From the NCBI GenBank assembly GCA_027532825.1, contig JAPZTL010000010.1:110525-174524 (forward strand): a stretch of DNA of 64,000 nucleotides, written 5' to 3'. Positions 42,880-51,973 of this stretch are shown in pieces. Below the pieces are notes generated by a model, which searched no databases, was not told the DNA's origin, and saw only the letters and a list, made by a program, of their open reading frames with translations. Both the position numbers and the translations under genes were made by a program. Source of the DNA: Silanimonas sp021297925 (GTDB lineage: Bacteria > Pseudomonadota > Gammaproteobacteria > Xanthomonadales > Xanthomonadaceae). The first letter of the stretch is position 1. Each line of letters opens with the position of its first letter.

Positions 42880-43710
42880 TTACTGGCGGGACAGGCGGGG
42901 GTTGTCCGGCATCGAGGTGCCGGGCGTGGCGCGGAACGGGTTGATGTCGAGGCCGCCGCGGCGGGTGAAGCGGGCGTAGACCGCCAGCTTCGACGGGGCG
43001 CAGCGGGCCTTGAGGTCGAGGAAGATGCGCTCGACGCAGGCCTCGTGGAAGTCGCTGTGCGTGCGGAAGCTGACGAGATAGCGCAGCAGCGCGGCGCGAT
43101 CGATGCGCGGCCCGGCGTAGGCGACCTGCACGCTGGCCCAGTCGGGCTGGCCGGTGACCGGGCAGTTCGAGCGGAACAGGTGCGAGACCAGGGTTTCCTC
43201 GACCGCCTCGTCGGCGTCGGCGCGCAGCAGCTCGGGGGCCGGCGGTCCGTAGTGGTCGATGGCGATGGCGACGCTGTCGATCAGCTCGCCGGGCAGCGGG
43301 CGGACCGGCAGGGCTTCGGGCGACGTCGGCGCGACCAGCGCGACGGACACCGCTGAACCGGCGGCGCGCGACAGGTCGGTCATCAGCGCGGCGCGCAGCG
43401 CCTCCGGGTTGGCGAGGCGCTCCTGAGCGAAACCGTTGAGGTAGAGCTTGAAGCTCTTCGACTCCACCAGGTTCGGCGAGGATGCCGGGATGCGGATCTC
43501 GGCCAGCGCCACCTGCGGCTTGCCCCGCGGGTCGAGCCACGACAGCTCGTAGGCGTTCCAGACGTCGATGCCGACGAAGGGCAGCGCGTCGTCGACAAGG
43601 CCGAGCGCGGCGCGATTGCCGGCCCGGGGGATGGGGAAGAGCAGGCCCGGGTCGTAGGCCGACGGGTAGGCGACGCTCTGGCCGAGCGTCGAATCATGGA
43701 CGGTGTTCAT
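42880..43710 (-). CDS. queF: NADPH-dependent 7-cyano-7-deazaguanine reductase (PreQ0 reductase)
   Basis: A 276-residue protein of the two-domain E. coli-type QueF. The NADPH-binding signature SKSFKLYLNGFAQ (QueF motif E-S-K-S-x-K) lies at about residue 75, and the active-site Cys is C183 in RSNCPVTGQPDWA. The SDFHEACVERIF segment supplies the substrate-binding His and Glu. It reduces preQ0 to preQ1 for the queuosine modification of tRNA in the cytosol. ATG 43710 matches the family N-terminus (STLGQSVAYPSAYDPGLLFPI-type); no good ribosome-binding site is visible. It is divergent from a polytopic membrane gene. Confidence 0.96.
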   Translation of the reverse strand: MNTVHDSTLGQSVAYPSAYDPGLLFPIPRAGNRAALGLVDDALPFVGIDVWNAYELSWLDPRGKPQVALAEIRIPASSPNLVESKSFKLYLNGFAQERLANPEALRAALMTDLSRAAGSAVSVALVAPTSPEALPVRPLPGELIDSVAIAIDHYGPPAPELLRADADEAVEETLVSHLFRSNCPVTGQPDWASVQVAYAGPRIDRAALLRYLVSFRTHSDFHEACVERIFLDLKARCAPSKLAVYARFTRRGGLDINPFRATPGTSMPDNPRLSRQ

Positions 43711-43769
43711 CGCGAAGGAGTGTACCGGCCCCTGCCTGTCCGGACCGGCAACGCGTAGGCTCCCCGGCC

Positions 43770-45347
43770 ATGTCTCCGAGCCCACGGACCTTCGACCGCC
43801 CCGCCGGTGCGCTGCTGCTGGTCGCCCTGGTGGCGACGGCCGCGTTCTACCTGCACGGCGCCGGCACCTTCTGGCTGGGCGACGACTTCGCCAACCTGCA
43901 CCGGGCCCACGCCGACGCCCTGGCCGGGACCACCGGGAAGACCCTCGTGGCGATGCTGGTGGGCAGCACCAGCGAGGGCGCGTCGTTCTGGCGGCCGGGG
44001 ATCGTCGCGAGCTTCGCCGCCGACCATGCGCTGTGGGGCCCCGACCCGCGCGGCGCGTTCGCGCAGAACCTCGTCCTCCACCTCGCCGCAGGTGTTCTGA
44101 TCGCCGCGCTGGCGCGGCGCCACGCGCCGCCCGGGCCGGCCGGCGACCGCGCCGCCGCGGCCGCCGCCGGCCTGTTCCTGCTGATGCCCTGGGGTGCCGA
44201 GGCGGTGTACTGGGTGTCGGCCCGCTCGGACCTGTGGGTGACCTTCGCCGGCCTGCTCGGCCTGCTCGCGCTCGGGCGGGGCGGCCGGACGGCCTCGCTG
44301 GGCCTGCCGGGCGCCACCCTGATGGGCCTCGCGTTCAAGGAATCCGCCGCGCTGCTGCCTGCCGTCGCGGTGCTGGTCTTGCTGGCGACCCCGGCCCACG
44401 CCGCCCCCGACCGACGCGGAGCCGTCCTGGGCATCGTCGCGGCGGCGGCCCTTGTCCTGGCCTATTTCGTCGGTAAAGCGATGCTGTTCGGCGATCCATT
44501 GCGCAGCTACGGCGGCGCGCGCTTCGATCCGCTGGCGGCACTCTCGGGATGGCTCGCGTCGATCCCCGCTTGGGCTCGCAGCGGCTGGGACGGGGCGACG
44601 GGGGCCGCCTTCGTGGCATTCGCGGCCACCCTGCTGCTGCCGACGCTCGCGCTGTTCGACCGCGACGCGCGACGCTGCGCGGGGGTCGCGTGGCTGGCGG
44701 TCGGCGGGACGCTGCTGGCGACGTCGCTGCAGACGGGCCCTTGGCCCCTCAACGGCGAGGGCGGGCGCCTGCTCCACACCGCGCAGGCGTGGTGGGCCCT
44801 CGGTGCCGCGGCGGCCCTGGCCGTTCCGTCCATGCGCGGGGGCGTGGCCGCCGCCATGGCGGCCGTGCTGGCGATGGCCAGCGCGACGCTGCTCACCGAC
44901 CGGCTCGGCACGGTCCACCTCACGCAGCGCCTGTTGGCCGACAGCGCCGGCTGGGTGGCGCGGCGACCGGCCGACGCGCCGCCGATGCTGCTGGTGCTGC
45001 CGGACCACGTCGGCCCCGTGGTCGCCCTTCGCAATGGCCAGGGCGGGCTGGTCCTGCCCCCGATCCAGCGGCGGGACCGCCTCGGGGACATGCTGCCGTC
45101 GCTGCCGGGCGATCTTGAGCACCGGCACGGGTTGCTGCGCGGCGGCTTCTTCGCGACTCGCCACGGCCCCGACGCGGTACCGGTCATGGGCTGTTGGTCG
45201 TGGACGCAGGACGGCATCGTCATGGTGCCCACCCTCTCCCCTGCCGCGATCGACAACGCCGCGCAGTGGGCGACGGCGGTGCGGCGGGCGCTGGCCGCGG
45301 CGGACTGTGCCGGGATCACGGCCGCGCCGACCGGAACGCGCCGCTAG
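43770..45347 (+). CDS. Polytopic membrane protein, GT-C glycosyltransferase-like
   Basis: A 525-residue protein with about 10-11 hydrophobic segments through residue 400 and a soluble C-terminal part. The first loop contains FWLGDDFANLH, an acidic DD pair in the place where GT-C enzymes carry their metal/catalytic acid. The segment EAVYWVSARSDLWVTFAGL resembles the TMTC/PMT-type membrane mannosyltransferases. That suggests a lipid-linked sugar transferase or related enzyme, but sequence support is limited and I would treat it as a hypothetical GT-C protein. The convergent neighbour is gtrA, a lipid-linked sugar flippase-type gene; the two stop codons overlap by four bases (CTAG). Confidence 0.6.
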   Translation: MSPSPRTFDRPAGALLLVALVATAAFYLHGAGTFWLGDDFANLHRAHADALAGTTGKTLVAMLVGSTSEGASFWRPGIVASFAADHALWGPDPRGAFAQNLVLHLAAGVLIAALARRHAPPGPAGDRAAAAAAGLFLLMPWGAEAVYWVSARSDLWVTFAGLLGLLALGRGGRTASLGLPGATLMGLAFKESAALLPAVAVLVLLATPAHAAPDRRGAVLGIVAAAALVLAYFVGKAMLFGDPLRSYGGARFDPLAALSGWLASIPAWARSGWDGATGAAFVAFAATLLLPTLALFDRDARRCAGVAWLAVGGTLLATSLQTGPWPLNGEGGRLLHTAQAWWALGAAAALAVPSMRGGVAAAMAAVLAMASATLLTDRLGTVHLTQRLLADSAGWVARRPADAPPMLLVLPDHVGPVVALRNGQGGLVLPPIQRRDRLGDMLPSLPGDLEHRHGLLRGGFFATRHGPDAVPVMGCWSWTQDGIVMVPTLSPAAIDNAAQWATAVRRALAAADCAGITAAPTGTRR

Positions 45348-45730
45348 GACGGCGGACGGCGACGGGCGACGGCGGCGCGCACCAGCACGAAGCCGAGGGG
45401 CACGGTGATCGCGATCGCCACCAGCGGGGCGGCCCAGGCGGGAACGTCGAGCCGGTGGACCATCAGAGCGACGATGGCGCTGCCGACCGCGAGGTTCACC
45501 AGCTGCACCACCGGGAAGCGCAGCAGGCCGCGCCAGTGCCAGGGCTCGCGGAACACCCAGCGGCTGTGGATCGCATACCCGGTGAGGACGGTCACGCAGA
45601 ACGCCACGATGTACGCGGGTACGGCCCCCATGCCCGGCTGCAGCGTCCAGTAGATCGCCAGCGACAGCGCGGTGTTGGCCCCGCCGGCGACGAGGTAGCG
45701 GGCCGCGTGGCCGCGCAGCGCCGGGCTCAC
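45344..45730 (-). CDS. GtrA-family membrane protein
   Basis: A 128-residue protein with four hydrophobic segments: ARYLVAGGANTALSLAIYW, YIVAFCVTVLTGYAIH, PVVQLVNLAVGSAIVALMV and PLVAIAITVPLGFVLVRAAV. The RYLVAGGxNT start and GYAIHSRWVFRE are GtrA/DPMS-like signatures. The family is thought to flip or help use lipid-linked sugars for surface glycan decoration. The GTG start at 45730 overlaps the zapE stop (GTGA), so translation is coupled to zapE. The stop overlaps that of the convergent GT-C-like gene. Confidence 0.85.
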   Translation of the reverse strand: MSPALRGHAARYLVAGGANTALSLAIYWTLQPGMGAVPAYIVAFCVTVLTGYAIHSRWVFREPWHWRGLLRFPVVQLVNLAVGSAIVALMVHRLDVPAWAAPLVAIAITVPLGFVLVRAAVARRRPPS

Positions 45731-46818
45731 GGGCGGTGCGCCCGCGCGAGGTACTCGTGGCTGCGCATCTCCACCAGGCGCGACACGCAGCGCTCGAACT
45801 CCACGCGCAGCTTGACGCCCTTGTAGAGCCCCTGCGGCTGCGCGGCGGCGGTGGCCACGAGGTTGACGTTGCGGTCGTAGAGCTCGTCGACGAGATGGAT
45901 GAAGCGGCGCGCGGGGTCGAGGACCTCGTCGGAGAACACCGGCACGCCGGCCAGCAGCAGGGTGTGGTGCTCGCGCGCGAGCTCGATGTAGTCGGCGGCG
46001 GAGCGCGGGCCCTCGCATAGAGCCTCGAAGTCGAACCACGCCACGCCTTCGCCCAGCGCCCGCGCCGGAATCTCGCGGCCGTTGACCGGGAGCGGCCCCG
46101 GCGACGCCGCGCCGACGCCGTTCAACTCGCGGAAGCAGTGGGCGAGCGCGGCCTCGCCTGCGGGGCCCATCGGAACGTGCCAGGTGTCGGCGGCCGTGAG
46201 GTGGCGAAGGCGGAAGTCGGTGTCGCTCTGCAGGCGGTGCACCGCGCAGTGCTGCTCGATCTGCGCGATGGCGGGCAGGAAGCGCGCGCGCTGCAGGCCA
46301 TTCGCGTAGAGCCCCTGCGGCGCGATGTTGGAGGTGGTGACGAGCGTCGTGCCGAGGTCGAACAGGCGTTCGAGCAGGCGCGAGAGGATCATCGCGTCGG
46401 CGATGTCGGCGACGAAGAATTCGTCGAGCACCAGCAGCGGCGACATCGCCGCGTACTGCGCGGCGACCACGCTGAGCGTGTCGGCGGTGCCGGGCAGCGC
46501 CTTCATCCGGGCGTGCACGTCCTGCATGAAGCGGTGGAAGTGCAGGCGCGTCGGCGACAGTTCGGCGCAGGCCTCCAGCAGCAGGTCGCACAGCAGCGTC
46601 TTGCCGCGGCCGACGCCACCCCACAGGTACAGGCCGCGCACGCCGGCATGGCCGGCGAGCTTGAAGCCCAGGCGCTTCAGCGGCCCGGCGCGGCGGCGCT
46701 CCAGCAGCGCAACGGCGACGCGATCGAGTTCGACCAGTGCCGCGAGCTGGCCGGCGTCCTGCTGCCAGCGGCCTTCGGCCACGCCGGCGAGGTAGCGCTG
46801 GGACGGTCGGTGCGGCAC
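45727..46818 (-). CDS. zapE: ZapE/AFG1-family ATPase
   Basis: A 363-residue AAA-type ATPase with Walker A GGVGRGKTLL, Walker B LLVLDEFFV, and the sensor and C-terminal elements of the AFG1 family (FIHLVDELYDRNVNLVATA, GLYKGVKLRVEFERCVSRLVEM, read as parts). ZapE binds the divisome (FtsZ) in E. coli, and AFG1 homologues act in protein quality control. The start is GTG 46818, 6 bases after the stop of the upstream alpha/beta hydrolase, giving VPHRPSQRYL; longer in-frame options run through that hydrolase. It is followed by gtrA with overlap. Confidence 0.92.
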   Translation of the reverse strand: MPHRPSQRYLAGVAEGRWQQDAGQLAALVELDRVAVALLERRRAGPLKRLGFKLAGHAGVRGLYLWGGVGRGKTLLCDLLLEACAELSPTRLHFHRFMQDVHARMKALPGTADTLSVVAAQYAAMSPLLVLDEFFVADIADAMILSRLLERLFDLGTTLVTTSNIAPQGLYANGLQRARFLPAIAQIEQHCAVHRLQSDTDFRLRHLTAADTWHVPMGPAGEAALAHCFRELNGVGAASPGPLPVNGREIPARALGEGVAWFDFEALCEGPRSAADYIELAREHHTLLLAGVPVFSDEVLDPARRFIHLVDELYDRNVNLVATAAAQPQGLYKGVKLRVEFERCVSRLVEMRSHEYLARAHRP

Positions 46819-46825
46819 GGCGGGT

Positions 46826-47500
46826 TCAGGCGACGCCGCGGTAGGGCGGCAGGGGCTTGGCGATGCCGTGGCGGATCGCGCCGCGCAGGTCGACGAGGCG
46901 GCCGTGGAAGTAGTGGCCCGCATCGGCCATGCGGACGACCGTCGGCGCCGGATCGGCCGCTGCCGCCCAATCGAACACCGCCTGCGGGTCGACCACGTCG
47001 TCGGCATCGCCCTGCACCACCAGCCACGGGCAAGGCGGCGCGGGCACGCCGGTGAAGTCGCGGAAGCCCACCGGCGGCGCGATGCAGACCATCTGCTGCA
47101 CCGGCAGCTGGCGCGCGGCGCGCAGGGCCACCCAGCTGCCGAAGGAGAAACCGCAGAGCCACAGCGCATCGCCCGGACGCGCGGCGAGGGCCCATTGCGC
47201 GACCGCGAGGAAGTCGAGGGTCTCGCCGCGGCCCTGGTCGTAGGCCCCTTCGCTCGCGCCCACGCCGCGGAAGTTGAAGCGCACGCTGGACACGCCGAGC
47301 TCGGCGAGCGCGCGGGCGATCGTGGTCACGACCTTGTTGTTCATGGTCCCGCCGTCCGGCGGGTGTGGATGGCCGATCACCGCGATGGCGCGGCGCTCCT
47401 GCTCCGGCGCGGGGCGCTCGACGGCGGCTTCGATCCGGCCCGCGGGGCCGTCGAGGACCAGCGGGGCGGAGGCGTCGGGGAAGGCGGGGGTGGCGCTCAT
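46826..47500 (-). CDS. Alpha/beta-hydrolase (dienelactone-hydrolase/YpfH-like)
   Basis: A 224-residue cytosolic hydrolase. Motifs: GHPHPPDGGTMNNKVV (the oxyanion strand loop of this subfamily), RFNFRGVGASEG, the nucleophile elbow LCGFSFGSWVA, an Asp in VVQGDADDVVDP and the His in DAGHYFHGRL. All triad residues are present. This small family is widely linked, often directly, to zapE-like genes and acts on short esters, but the substrate is unknown. The zapE start is 8 bases past its stop region, consistent with one transcription unit (hydrolase-zapE-gtrA). Confidence 0.85.
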   Translation of the reverse strand: MSATPAFPDASAPLVLDGPAGRIEAAVERPAPEQERRAIAVIGHPHPPDGGTMNNKVVTTIARALAELGVSSVRFNFRGVGASEGAYDQGRGETLDFLAVAQWALAARPGDALWLCGFSFGSWVALRAARQLPVQQMVCIAPPVGFRDFTGVPAPPCPWLVVQGDADDVVDPQAVFDWAAAADPAPTVVRMADAGHYFHGRLVDLRGAIRHGIAKPLPPYRGVA

Positions 47501-47528
47501 GCGCGGGGCAGTCTAGCGGCTCGCGCGA

Positions 47529-49301
47529 TCAGCGCGCCGGCGGCTCGAGCCCGAACAGCACCGGATCGTGGTCGGAGGCGCGCCACGGCGTCGGCTCGCC
47601 GGCGCGGCCCAGCGGGCCGTCGTAGGCGAAGGCCAGCGACTCGTCGCTGTTGCTGTGCCACTTGGCGATGCCGCGCAGCCTCGCCTGCATCGGTGCATTG
47701 ACGAGGACGTGGTCGAGCCGGCCGGCCTGGCCGTCGAACACGAAGCTGTACGCCTTGTCGGGGTCGCCGCCGGCCAGCGGATCGATCCAGCCGGCCTCGC
47801 GCAGGCCCCGCATCGGGTCCTCCTCGGCGTAGGCGTTGAAGTCGCCAACGAGGGCCACGGCGGTCGCGCCACTGCCGGTGGGATCGGCCGAGGCCCAGCG
47901 ACCCAGCGCCTCGGCGGCGGCGGCGCGCTGCGCGTTGAAGCAGGCTTGGCCGTCGCCCTGGTCGCGGTTCGCCGCGTCGGCCTCGGCGCAGCCGCCCTTG
48001 CTCTTCAGGTGCACGCTGACCAGCGTGAACGGCACACCGCCGTCGATCCGGAAGCTCTGCGCCAGCGGCGGGCGGCTGCCGTAGGCGAAGGGGCCGCCGG
48101 TCAACACGGCGGGGGCGCCGACCGCCTCGACGCGGTCGGCGCGGTAGAGGATCGCCACGCTGATCTGGTCGGTGCCCGGGCGCTCCGCCGGCGCCACGGC
48201 TTGCCAGCGCGCGCCGGGCTGCGCGGCGTCCAGCGCGGCCACCAGCCGCTGGATGGACGATTCGGGGCTGAAGCCGTCGTTCTCCATTTCCTGCGCGGCG
48301 ATGATGGCCGGATCGAGCGCGGTGATGCTGGCGACGTGCTTGGCGAGCTGGCGGGTATAGGCCTCCGGCGTGCGGGCCCCACGGGCCGTCGGGAAGCCGC
48401 CGCCCGTGCCGTCGCCGTTGAAGAGGTTGAGCAGGTTCATGCCGGCGACGTGCACGCGGCCTTCGATCGCCGGCGGCGCGGGGCGCGGGGCCTGCACGAT
48501 CGTCGCAACCGGCGCCTCGGCCTGCAGGCGGTAGCCGCCGAAGCGCTCGTCGAGGACGCCGGTGATGCCCGAGAGCGTGCTGCCGGCCCGCAGCGGCGCG
48601 GCGTCGGACAGCGGGGCGGGCAGCCAGCCGATCGCCTCCGGGTTCTCGTCGGCGCGGGCGTCGTCGAGCACGATCCGGCGGGCGAGGTTCTCGGCCAAGC
48701 GACGCTTCGCCGGCTCGCCGGGGGCGACCTGCTCGGTCGGCGTGAACAGCCGGCCACCGAAGGCGAGGTCGACCTCGCCGAAGCGGACGAGGGCGTCATT
48801 GCCGCTGACGACGAGCGGCACGTCGACCGTCACGCGCATGCCCTCCAGCGCTTCCCAGTCGGCCGGCGGCGCGGCCAGCGCCACCGGCGCCGGCAGCGGC
48901 GCCTCGCCCTGCGTCTCGACGTCGGCATCGACCACGGCGGTCAGGCCCGGGCCATCGCCCAGCTCGGCCACGCGGCCACGGACCAGGACGCGCGTGCCGG
49001 GGGCCGGCGCGGCGGCGCCCTCTTTCGGCACCACGAACACCCCGTCCGCCGTCGCGGCGTCGGCATCGGGCACGAGGGACTGCACGAAGACACCGCCGCG
49101 GCCGTCGCGGAACACCAACGTCACGATGCCCTCGACCGCCACCTCGCGGTCGAGCAGCGGGCTCATCGCGCCGCGCCCCTGCACCTCGCCGATCGGGGTC
49201 GCGGACGACGCGGGCGTCGCCGTGCGGCAGCCAACGACGAGCAGCGGAAGGGCGAGCGCCACGGCGAGCGCGGCGGAACGGAGGCGGGACGTCATCGGCA
49301 T
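47529..49301 (-). CDS. ExeM/NucH-type extracellular endonuclease
   Basis: A 590-residue exported protein. The signal region (ALAVALALPLLVVGC) has a possible lipobox ending at Cys25. An N-terminal OB-like domain (about 35-130, VAVEGIVTLVFRDGRGG) precedes a second beta domain and, from about 300, an endonuclease/exonuclease/phosphatase domain: VAGMNLLNLFNGDG, IIAAQEMENDG, SVHLKSKGG, LVGDFNAYAEEDP, and the final DHVLVN and ASDHDPVLFGL. These are the metal and catalytic residues of the DNase-I fold. It would degrade extracellular DNA for nutrition or biofilm turnover. Starts at 49301 and 49295 are both possible; the ribosome-binding site is weak. Confidence 0.86.
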   Translation of the reverse strand: MPMTSRLRSAALAVALALPLLVVGCRTATPASSATPIGEVQGRGAMSPLLDREVAVEGIVTLVFRDGRGGVFVQSLVPDADAATADGVFVVPKEGAAAPAPGTRVLVRGRVAELGDGPGLTAVVDADVETQGEAPLPAPVALAAPPADWEALEGMRVTVDVPLVVSGNDALVRFGEVDLAFGGRLFTPTEQVAPGEPAKRRLAENLARRIVLDDARADENPEAIGWLPAPLSDAAPLRAGSTLSGITGVLDERFGGYRLQAEAPVATIVQAPRPAPPAIEGRVHVAGMNLLNLFNGDGTGGGFPTARGARTPEAYTRQLAKHVASITALDPAIIAAQEMENDGFSPESSIQRLVAALDAAQPGARWQAVAPAERPGTDQISVAILYRADRVEAVGAPAVLTGGPFAYGSRPPLAQSFRIDGGVPFTLVSVHLKSKGGCAEADAANRDQGDGQACFNAQRAAAAEALGRWASADPTGSGATAVALVGDFNAYAEEDPMRGLREAGWIDPLAGGDPDKAYSFVFDGQAGRLDHVLVNAPMQARLRGIAKWHSNSDESLAFAYDGPLGRAGEPTPWRASDHDPVLFGLEPPAR

Positions 49302-49406
49302 CGGAAGATTCGGTTCGGGGGCGGCGGGGATGGCGACACGGGTCGCGCGGACCGGAAACGACGACGCCGCCCGGAGGCGGCGTCGTGGCGAACGGATGGC
49401 GCGAGC

Positions 49407-49925
49407 TTACTGGTACTTCTTGATCATGTAGTCGACGGAGGCGGCGACCTGCTCGTCGGTGAGTCGGGCGTTGCCGCCGCGCGCCGGCATGATGCCCGCA
49501 GCGCCCTGGAAGCCCTCCGTCGCGTGCTTCACCAGCGTGTCGCGGCCCTGCGCCAAGCGCGGCGCCCAAGCGGCGGCGGTTGGGGCGGGCGCGCCGCCAG
49601 CGCCGTTGGCGTGGCAGGCGGAGCAGAGGTTCTGGTAGATCACCGCGCCGTCCAAGGTGCCGCCATACGGCGGGCCGGCGGCGGCGGCGGCTTCCGCGGC
49701 GGCCTTGACCGCGGCCGCGGCCGCGGCCGCGCCGGTCTCGCCGGCGTAGACGCCGCCCAGCGGCTGGATGCGCTCGACCACCCGCGCCTCGGCGATCGGG
49801 TTGGGCTCGTGGACCTTGCGCGAATTCAGGTACAGGCCCAGCAGGATGAGCAGGACCATGATGCCGAACAGCACCGCGATGACCTGCGAGAAGTGCTTCA
49901 GGAAGACGAGATCGTGGTTGCGCAC
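49407..49925 (-). CDS. Cytochrome c5-family protein, membrane anchored
   Basis: A 172-residue protein. An N-terminal membrane segment (VIAVLFGIMVLLILLGLYL) anchors it on the periplasmic side; an Ala-rich linker (about 65-85, interrupted by Lys and Glu) precedes the haem domain. The haem motif is CSACH in YQNLCSACHANG, with a Met ligand in GIMPARGG; ends VDYMIKKYQ. It carries electrons in the periplasm. Start: GTG 49925 follows AGGGG; the frame is open upstream but with poor protein character. The Ala-rich linker has a run of GCC/GCG/GCA codons that makes the DNA low-complexity here. Confidence 0.88.
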   Translation of the reverse strand: MRNHDLVFLKHFSQVIAVLFGIMVLLILLGLYLNSRKVHEPNPIAEARVVERIQPLGGVYAGETGAAAAAAAVKAAAEAAAAAGPPYGGTLDGAVIYQNLCSACHANGAGGAPAPTAAAWAPRLAQGRDTLVKHATEGFQGAAGIMPARGGNARLTDEQVAASVDYMIKKYQ

Positions 49926-50067
49926 GGAAACCCCTGGGCGGCAAAGACAGCCAATTGGACGCGCAAGTATATCGCCAGCCCGTGCGACACGTGCGGCCGG
50001 CCGCCGGCGCCGCCAGTTGCCCCCGCAAAGGCGCCCCGCCCGGCGCGCGGCCCTAAGGGCGCCCCGG

Positions 50068-50097
50068 TTGATAACTACACAGAACGTCCTGTATAGT
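50068..50097 (+). promoter_or_regulatory. Promoter with overlapping palindromic operator for the tetR-RND operon
   Basis: The -35 TTGATA (50068-50073) and -10 TATAGT (50092-50097) are 18 bases apart. A 24-base imperfect palindrome fills 50074-50097, with half-sites ACTACACAGAAC and GTCCTGTATAGT (10 of 12 pairs match). It covers the spacer and the -10, so repressor binding would block RNA polymerase. The ATG of tetR is 7 bases after the -10, which points to a leaderless transcript. This is the AT-rich exception in the region. Confidence 0.8.
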
Positions 50098-50103
50098 AAC
50101 TCC

Positions 50104-50709
50104 ATGGCCCGCCCACCCAAAGCCCGACAGAAAGTCCTGGACGCCGCCCGGCGCATCGTCGAGATGCGCGGCGCGGGGCATCTCACGTTCGACACCCTCG
50201 CCGAGGAGAGCGGCGTCACACGCGGCGGGATCACCTACCACTTCCCCACCAAGGAAGACCTGCTGAAGGCCCTGATCGAGGCCGACATGGCGCAGTGGGA
50301 CGCGATGGCCGACGCGGCGGCTTCGGAAGCCGGGCTGCCCTGCCCGCGCGCCGCGCGACTGCTTGGCCAAGTGCGCTGCAGCCTCGCGGAGGCCGACGAC
50401 GCCCACAAACGCTTCGTGGCCGGGATGCTCAGCGCCGCGATGGTCGACCCGCCGCTGCTCGACCCCGTCCGCACCCACCTCGCCGAGGAATTCGCCGATT
50501 GGGGCTGGGACGACGCCGACCTCGAGCGCTACCTGCTGCTGCTGGCCGCCGACGGCCTGTTCTGGAACCACCTGTTCAACGTGAGCCCGATGCCCGCCGA
50601 GGTCCGACCCCGGCTGGTGGCCCTGATCGAGGCGAAGGTACGCGCCTTCGCCGATGCGGACCCCGATCGGTCCGCCGCCCCCTCCTCCCCGCCGATCCCC
50701 GAGACCTGA
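50104..50709 (+). CDS. TetR-family repressor of the RND operon
   Basis: A 201-residue regulator. The N-terminal HTH (RQKVLDAARRIVEMRG, FDTLAEESGVTRGGITYHFPTKEDLL read in parts) is typical TetR; the C-terminal helices form a ligand pocket. The gene leads the adaptor-pump-channel operon, with 4 bases between its stop and the adaptor ATG. It probably represses the whole operon from the palindrome at 50074-50097 and is relieved by a pump substrate. The translation start coincides with the predicted transcript start and no ribosome-binding site is seen. Ligand unknown. Confidence 0.9.
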   Translation: MARPPKARQKVLDAARRIVEMRGAGHLTFDTLAEESGVTRGGITYHFPTKEDLLKALIEADMAQWDAMADAAASEAGLPCPRAARLLGQVRCSLAEADDAHKRFVAGMLSAAMVDPPLLDPVRTHLAEEFADWGWDDADLERYLLLLAADGLFWNHLFNVSPMPAEVRPRLVALIEAKVRAFADADPDRSAAPSSPPIPET

Positions 50710-50713
50710 CCCC

Positions 50714-51970
50714 ATGGCCCGCACGTCCCGTCCCGGCCCCGCCCTGCGCCCGACCCCCTGGGTCCGGGCCGCCCTGGCCGGCCCCCTCGCCCTGCTCCTC
50801 GTCGCCTGCGGAGGCGGCACGTTCGAGATGCCCCCCGCCGAAGTCAGCGTCGCCCCCGTCGTCACCCGGGAGGTCGCGCAGTGGGACGAGTTCACCGGCC
50901 GCATCGAGGCGGTGGACCATGCCGAGATCCGTCCGCGCGTCGTGGGAACGGTCACCGCGGTGCACTTCCGCGAGGGGGCGATGGTGCGCGAGGGCGACCT
51001 GCTGGTCAGCATCGACGAGCGGCCCTACCGCGCCGCCGAGGCCAGCGCCCGCGCCGACGTGGTGCGCGCCGAGGCCCGCCTCGCGCTGGCGGGCACCGAA
51101 CTCCGGCGCAGCGAGTCCCTGATCGACGCCAAGGCGGTCTCCGCGGGCGAACTCGAGGCGCGGCGGAACGAGGTCCAACAGGCGCAGGCCGACGTGGCGG
51201 CCGCGAAGGCCCGGCTCGAACAGGCCACGTTGGATCGGTCCTTCACCCGCGTCACCGCGCCCTTCGCCGGGCGCGCCGGCGCGGCGCTGGTGAACCCGGG
51301 CAACCTCGTCGGCAACGGCGAGCCGGTGCTGACGACCCTGGTCACCGTCGACCCGGTCCACGTGACGTTCCGCGGCGACGAACGCGCCTACTTGCGCTAC
51401 CAGAGGATGGCCCGGGAAGGCCGCCGGCCCAGTTCGCGCGACGCGGCGACCCCCGTGCGCGTGGCCCTGGCCGACGACACCGGCTTCCCGCACGAGGGCC
51501 GCCTGGTCTTCGTCGACAACGCCGTCGACCCGGCCACCGGCACGATCCTCGCGCGCGCTGAACTCGCCAACCCGGACGGCGTGTTCACCCCGGGACTGTT
51601 CGCCCGCGTCCAGCTTCTGGGCTCCGGCGCGCGCAAGGCCCTGCTGGTCCACCCGCAGGCCGTGCTCAACGACCAGGACCGCCGCTACGTCTTCGTCGCC
51701 GAGACCGTCACGGTGCCGAAGGACAAGGGGGGCACCGGCGAGCCGCACCTCGGCGCCGTGCGCCGGGACGTCGAGCTGGGCCCGACCATCGATGGCCTCG
51801 TGGTCGTCGAGAAGGGCCTCGAGGCCGACGACCGCGTCGTGGTGAATGGCATGCGCAAGATCGTCTCGTCCGGCGCGCCGGTGGTGGCGGTCGACGTGCC
51901 GATGGAGGCGCCGAACACGGTGGTCGCCGCGCCGGCACCGGCCGAGCCCTCCGACGACGACGAGGGCTGA
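50714..51970 (+). CDS. RND efflux periplasmic adaptor, lipoprotein
   Basis: A 418-residue MexA/AcrA-type adaptor. The lipoprotein signal (LAGPLALLLVAC, lipid on Cys32) is followed by the lipoyl half EIRPRVVGTVTAVHFREG, a coiled-coil hairpin (about 95-165), the second lipoyl half SFTRVTAPFAGRAGAALVNPGN and a beta-barrel domain with DNAVDPATGTI. It bridges the inner-membrane pump and outer-membrane factor. It sits 4 bases after tetR and 3 bases before the pump ATG. A long acidic/Ala-rich tail after residue 395 is variable in the family. Confidence 0.93.
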   Translation: MARTSRPGPALRPTPWVRAALAGPLALLLVACGGGTFEMPPAEVSVAPVVTREVAQWDEFTGRIEAVDHAEIRPRVVGTVTAVHFREGAMVREGDLLVSIDERPYRAAEASARADVVRAEARLALAGTELRRSESLIDAKAVSAGELEARRNEVQQAQADVAAAKARLEQATLDRSFTRVTAPFAGRAGAALVNPGNLVGNGEPVLTTLVTVDPVHVTFRGDERAYLRYQRMAREGRRPSSRDAATPVRVALADDTGFPHEGRLVFVDNAVDPATGTILARAELANPDGVFTPGLFARVQLLGSGARKALLVHPQAVLNDQDRRYVFVAETVTVPKDKGGTGEPHLGAVRRDVELGPTIDGLVVVEKGLEADDRVVVNGMRKIVSSGAPVVAVDVPMEAPNTVVAAPAPAEPSDDDEG

Positions 51971-51973
51971 GCC

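Noticed and set aside
49660..49740. Possible microsatellite or repeat array in the GCC/GCG run
   Set aside because: It is the in-frame Ala-rich linker of the cytochrome c5-type protein; codons vary, so it is a low-complexity linker.
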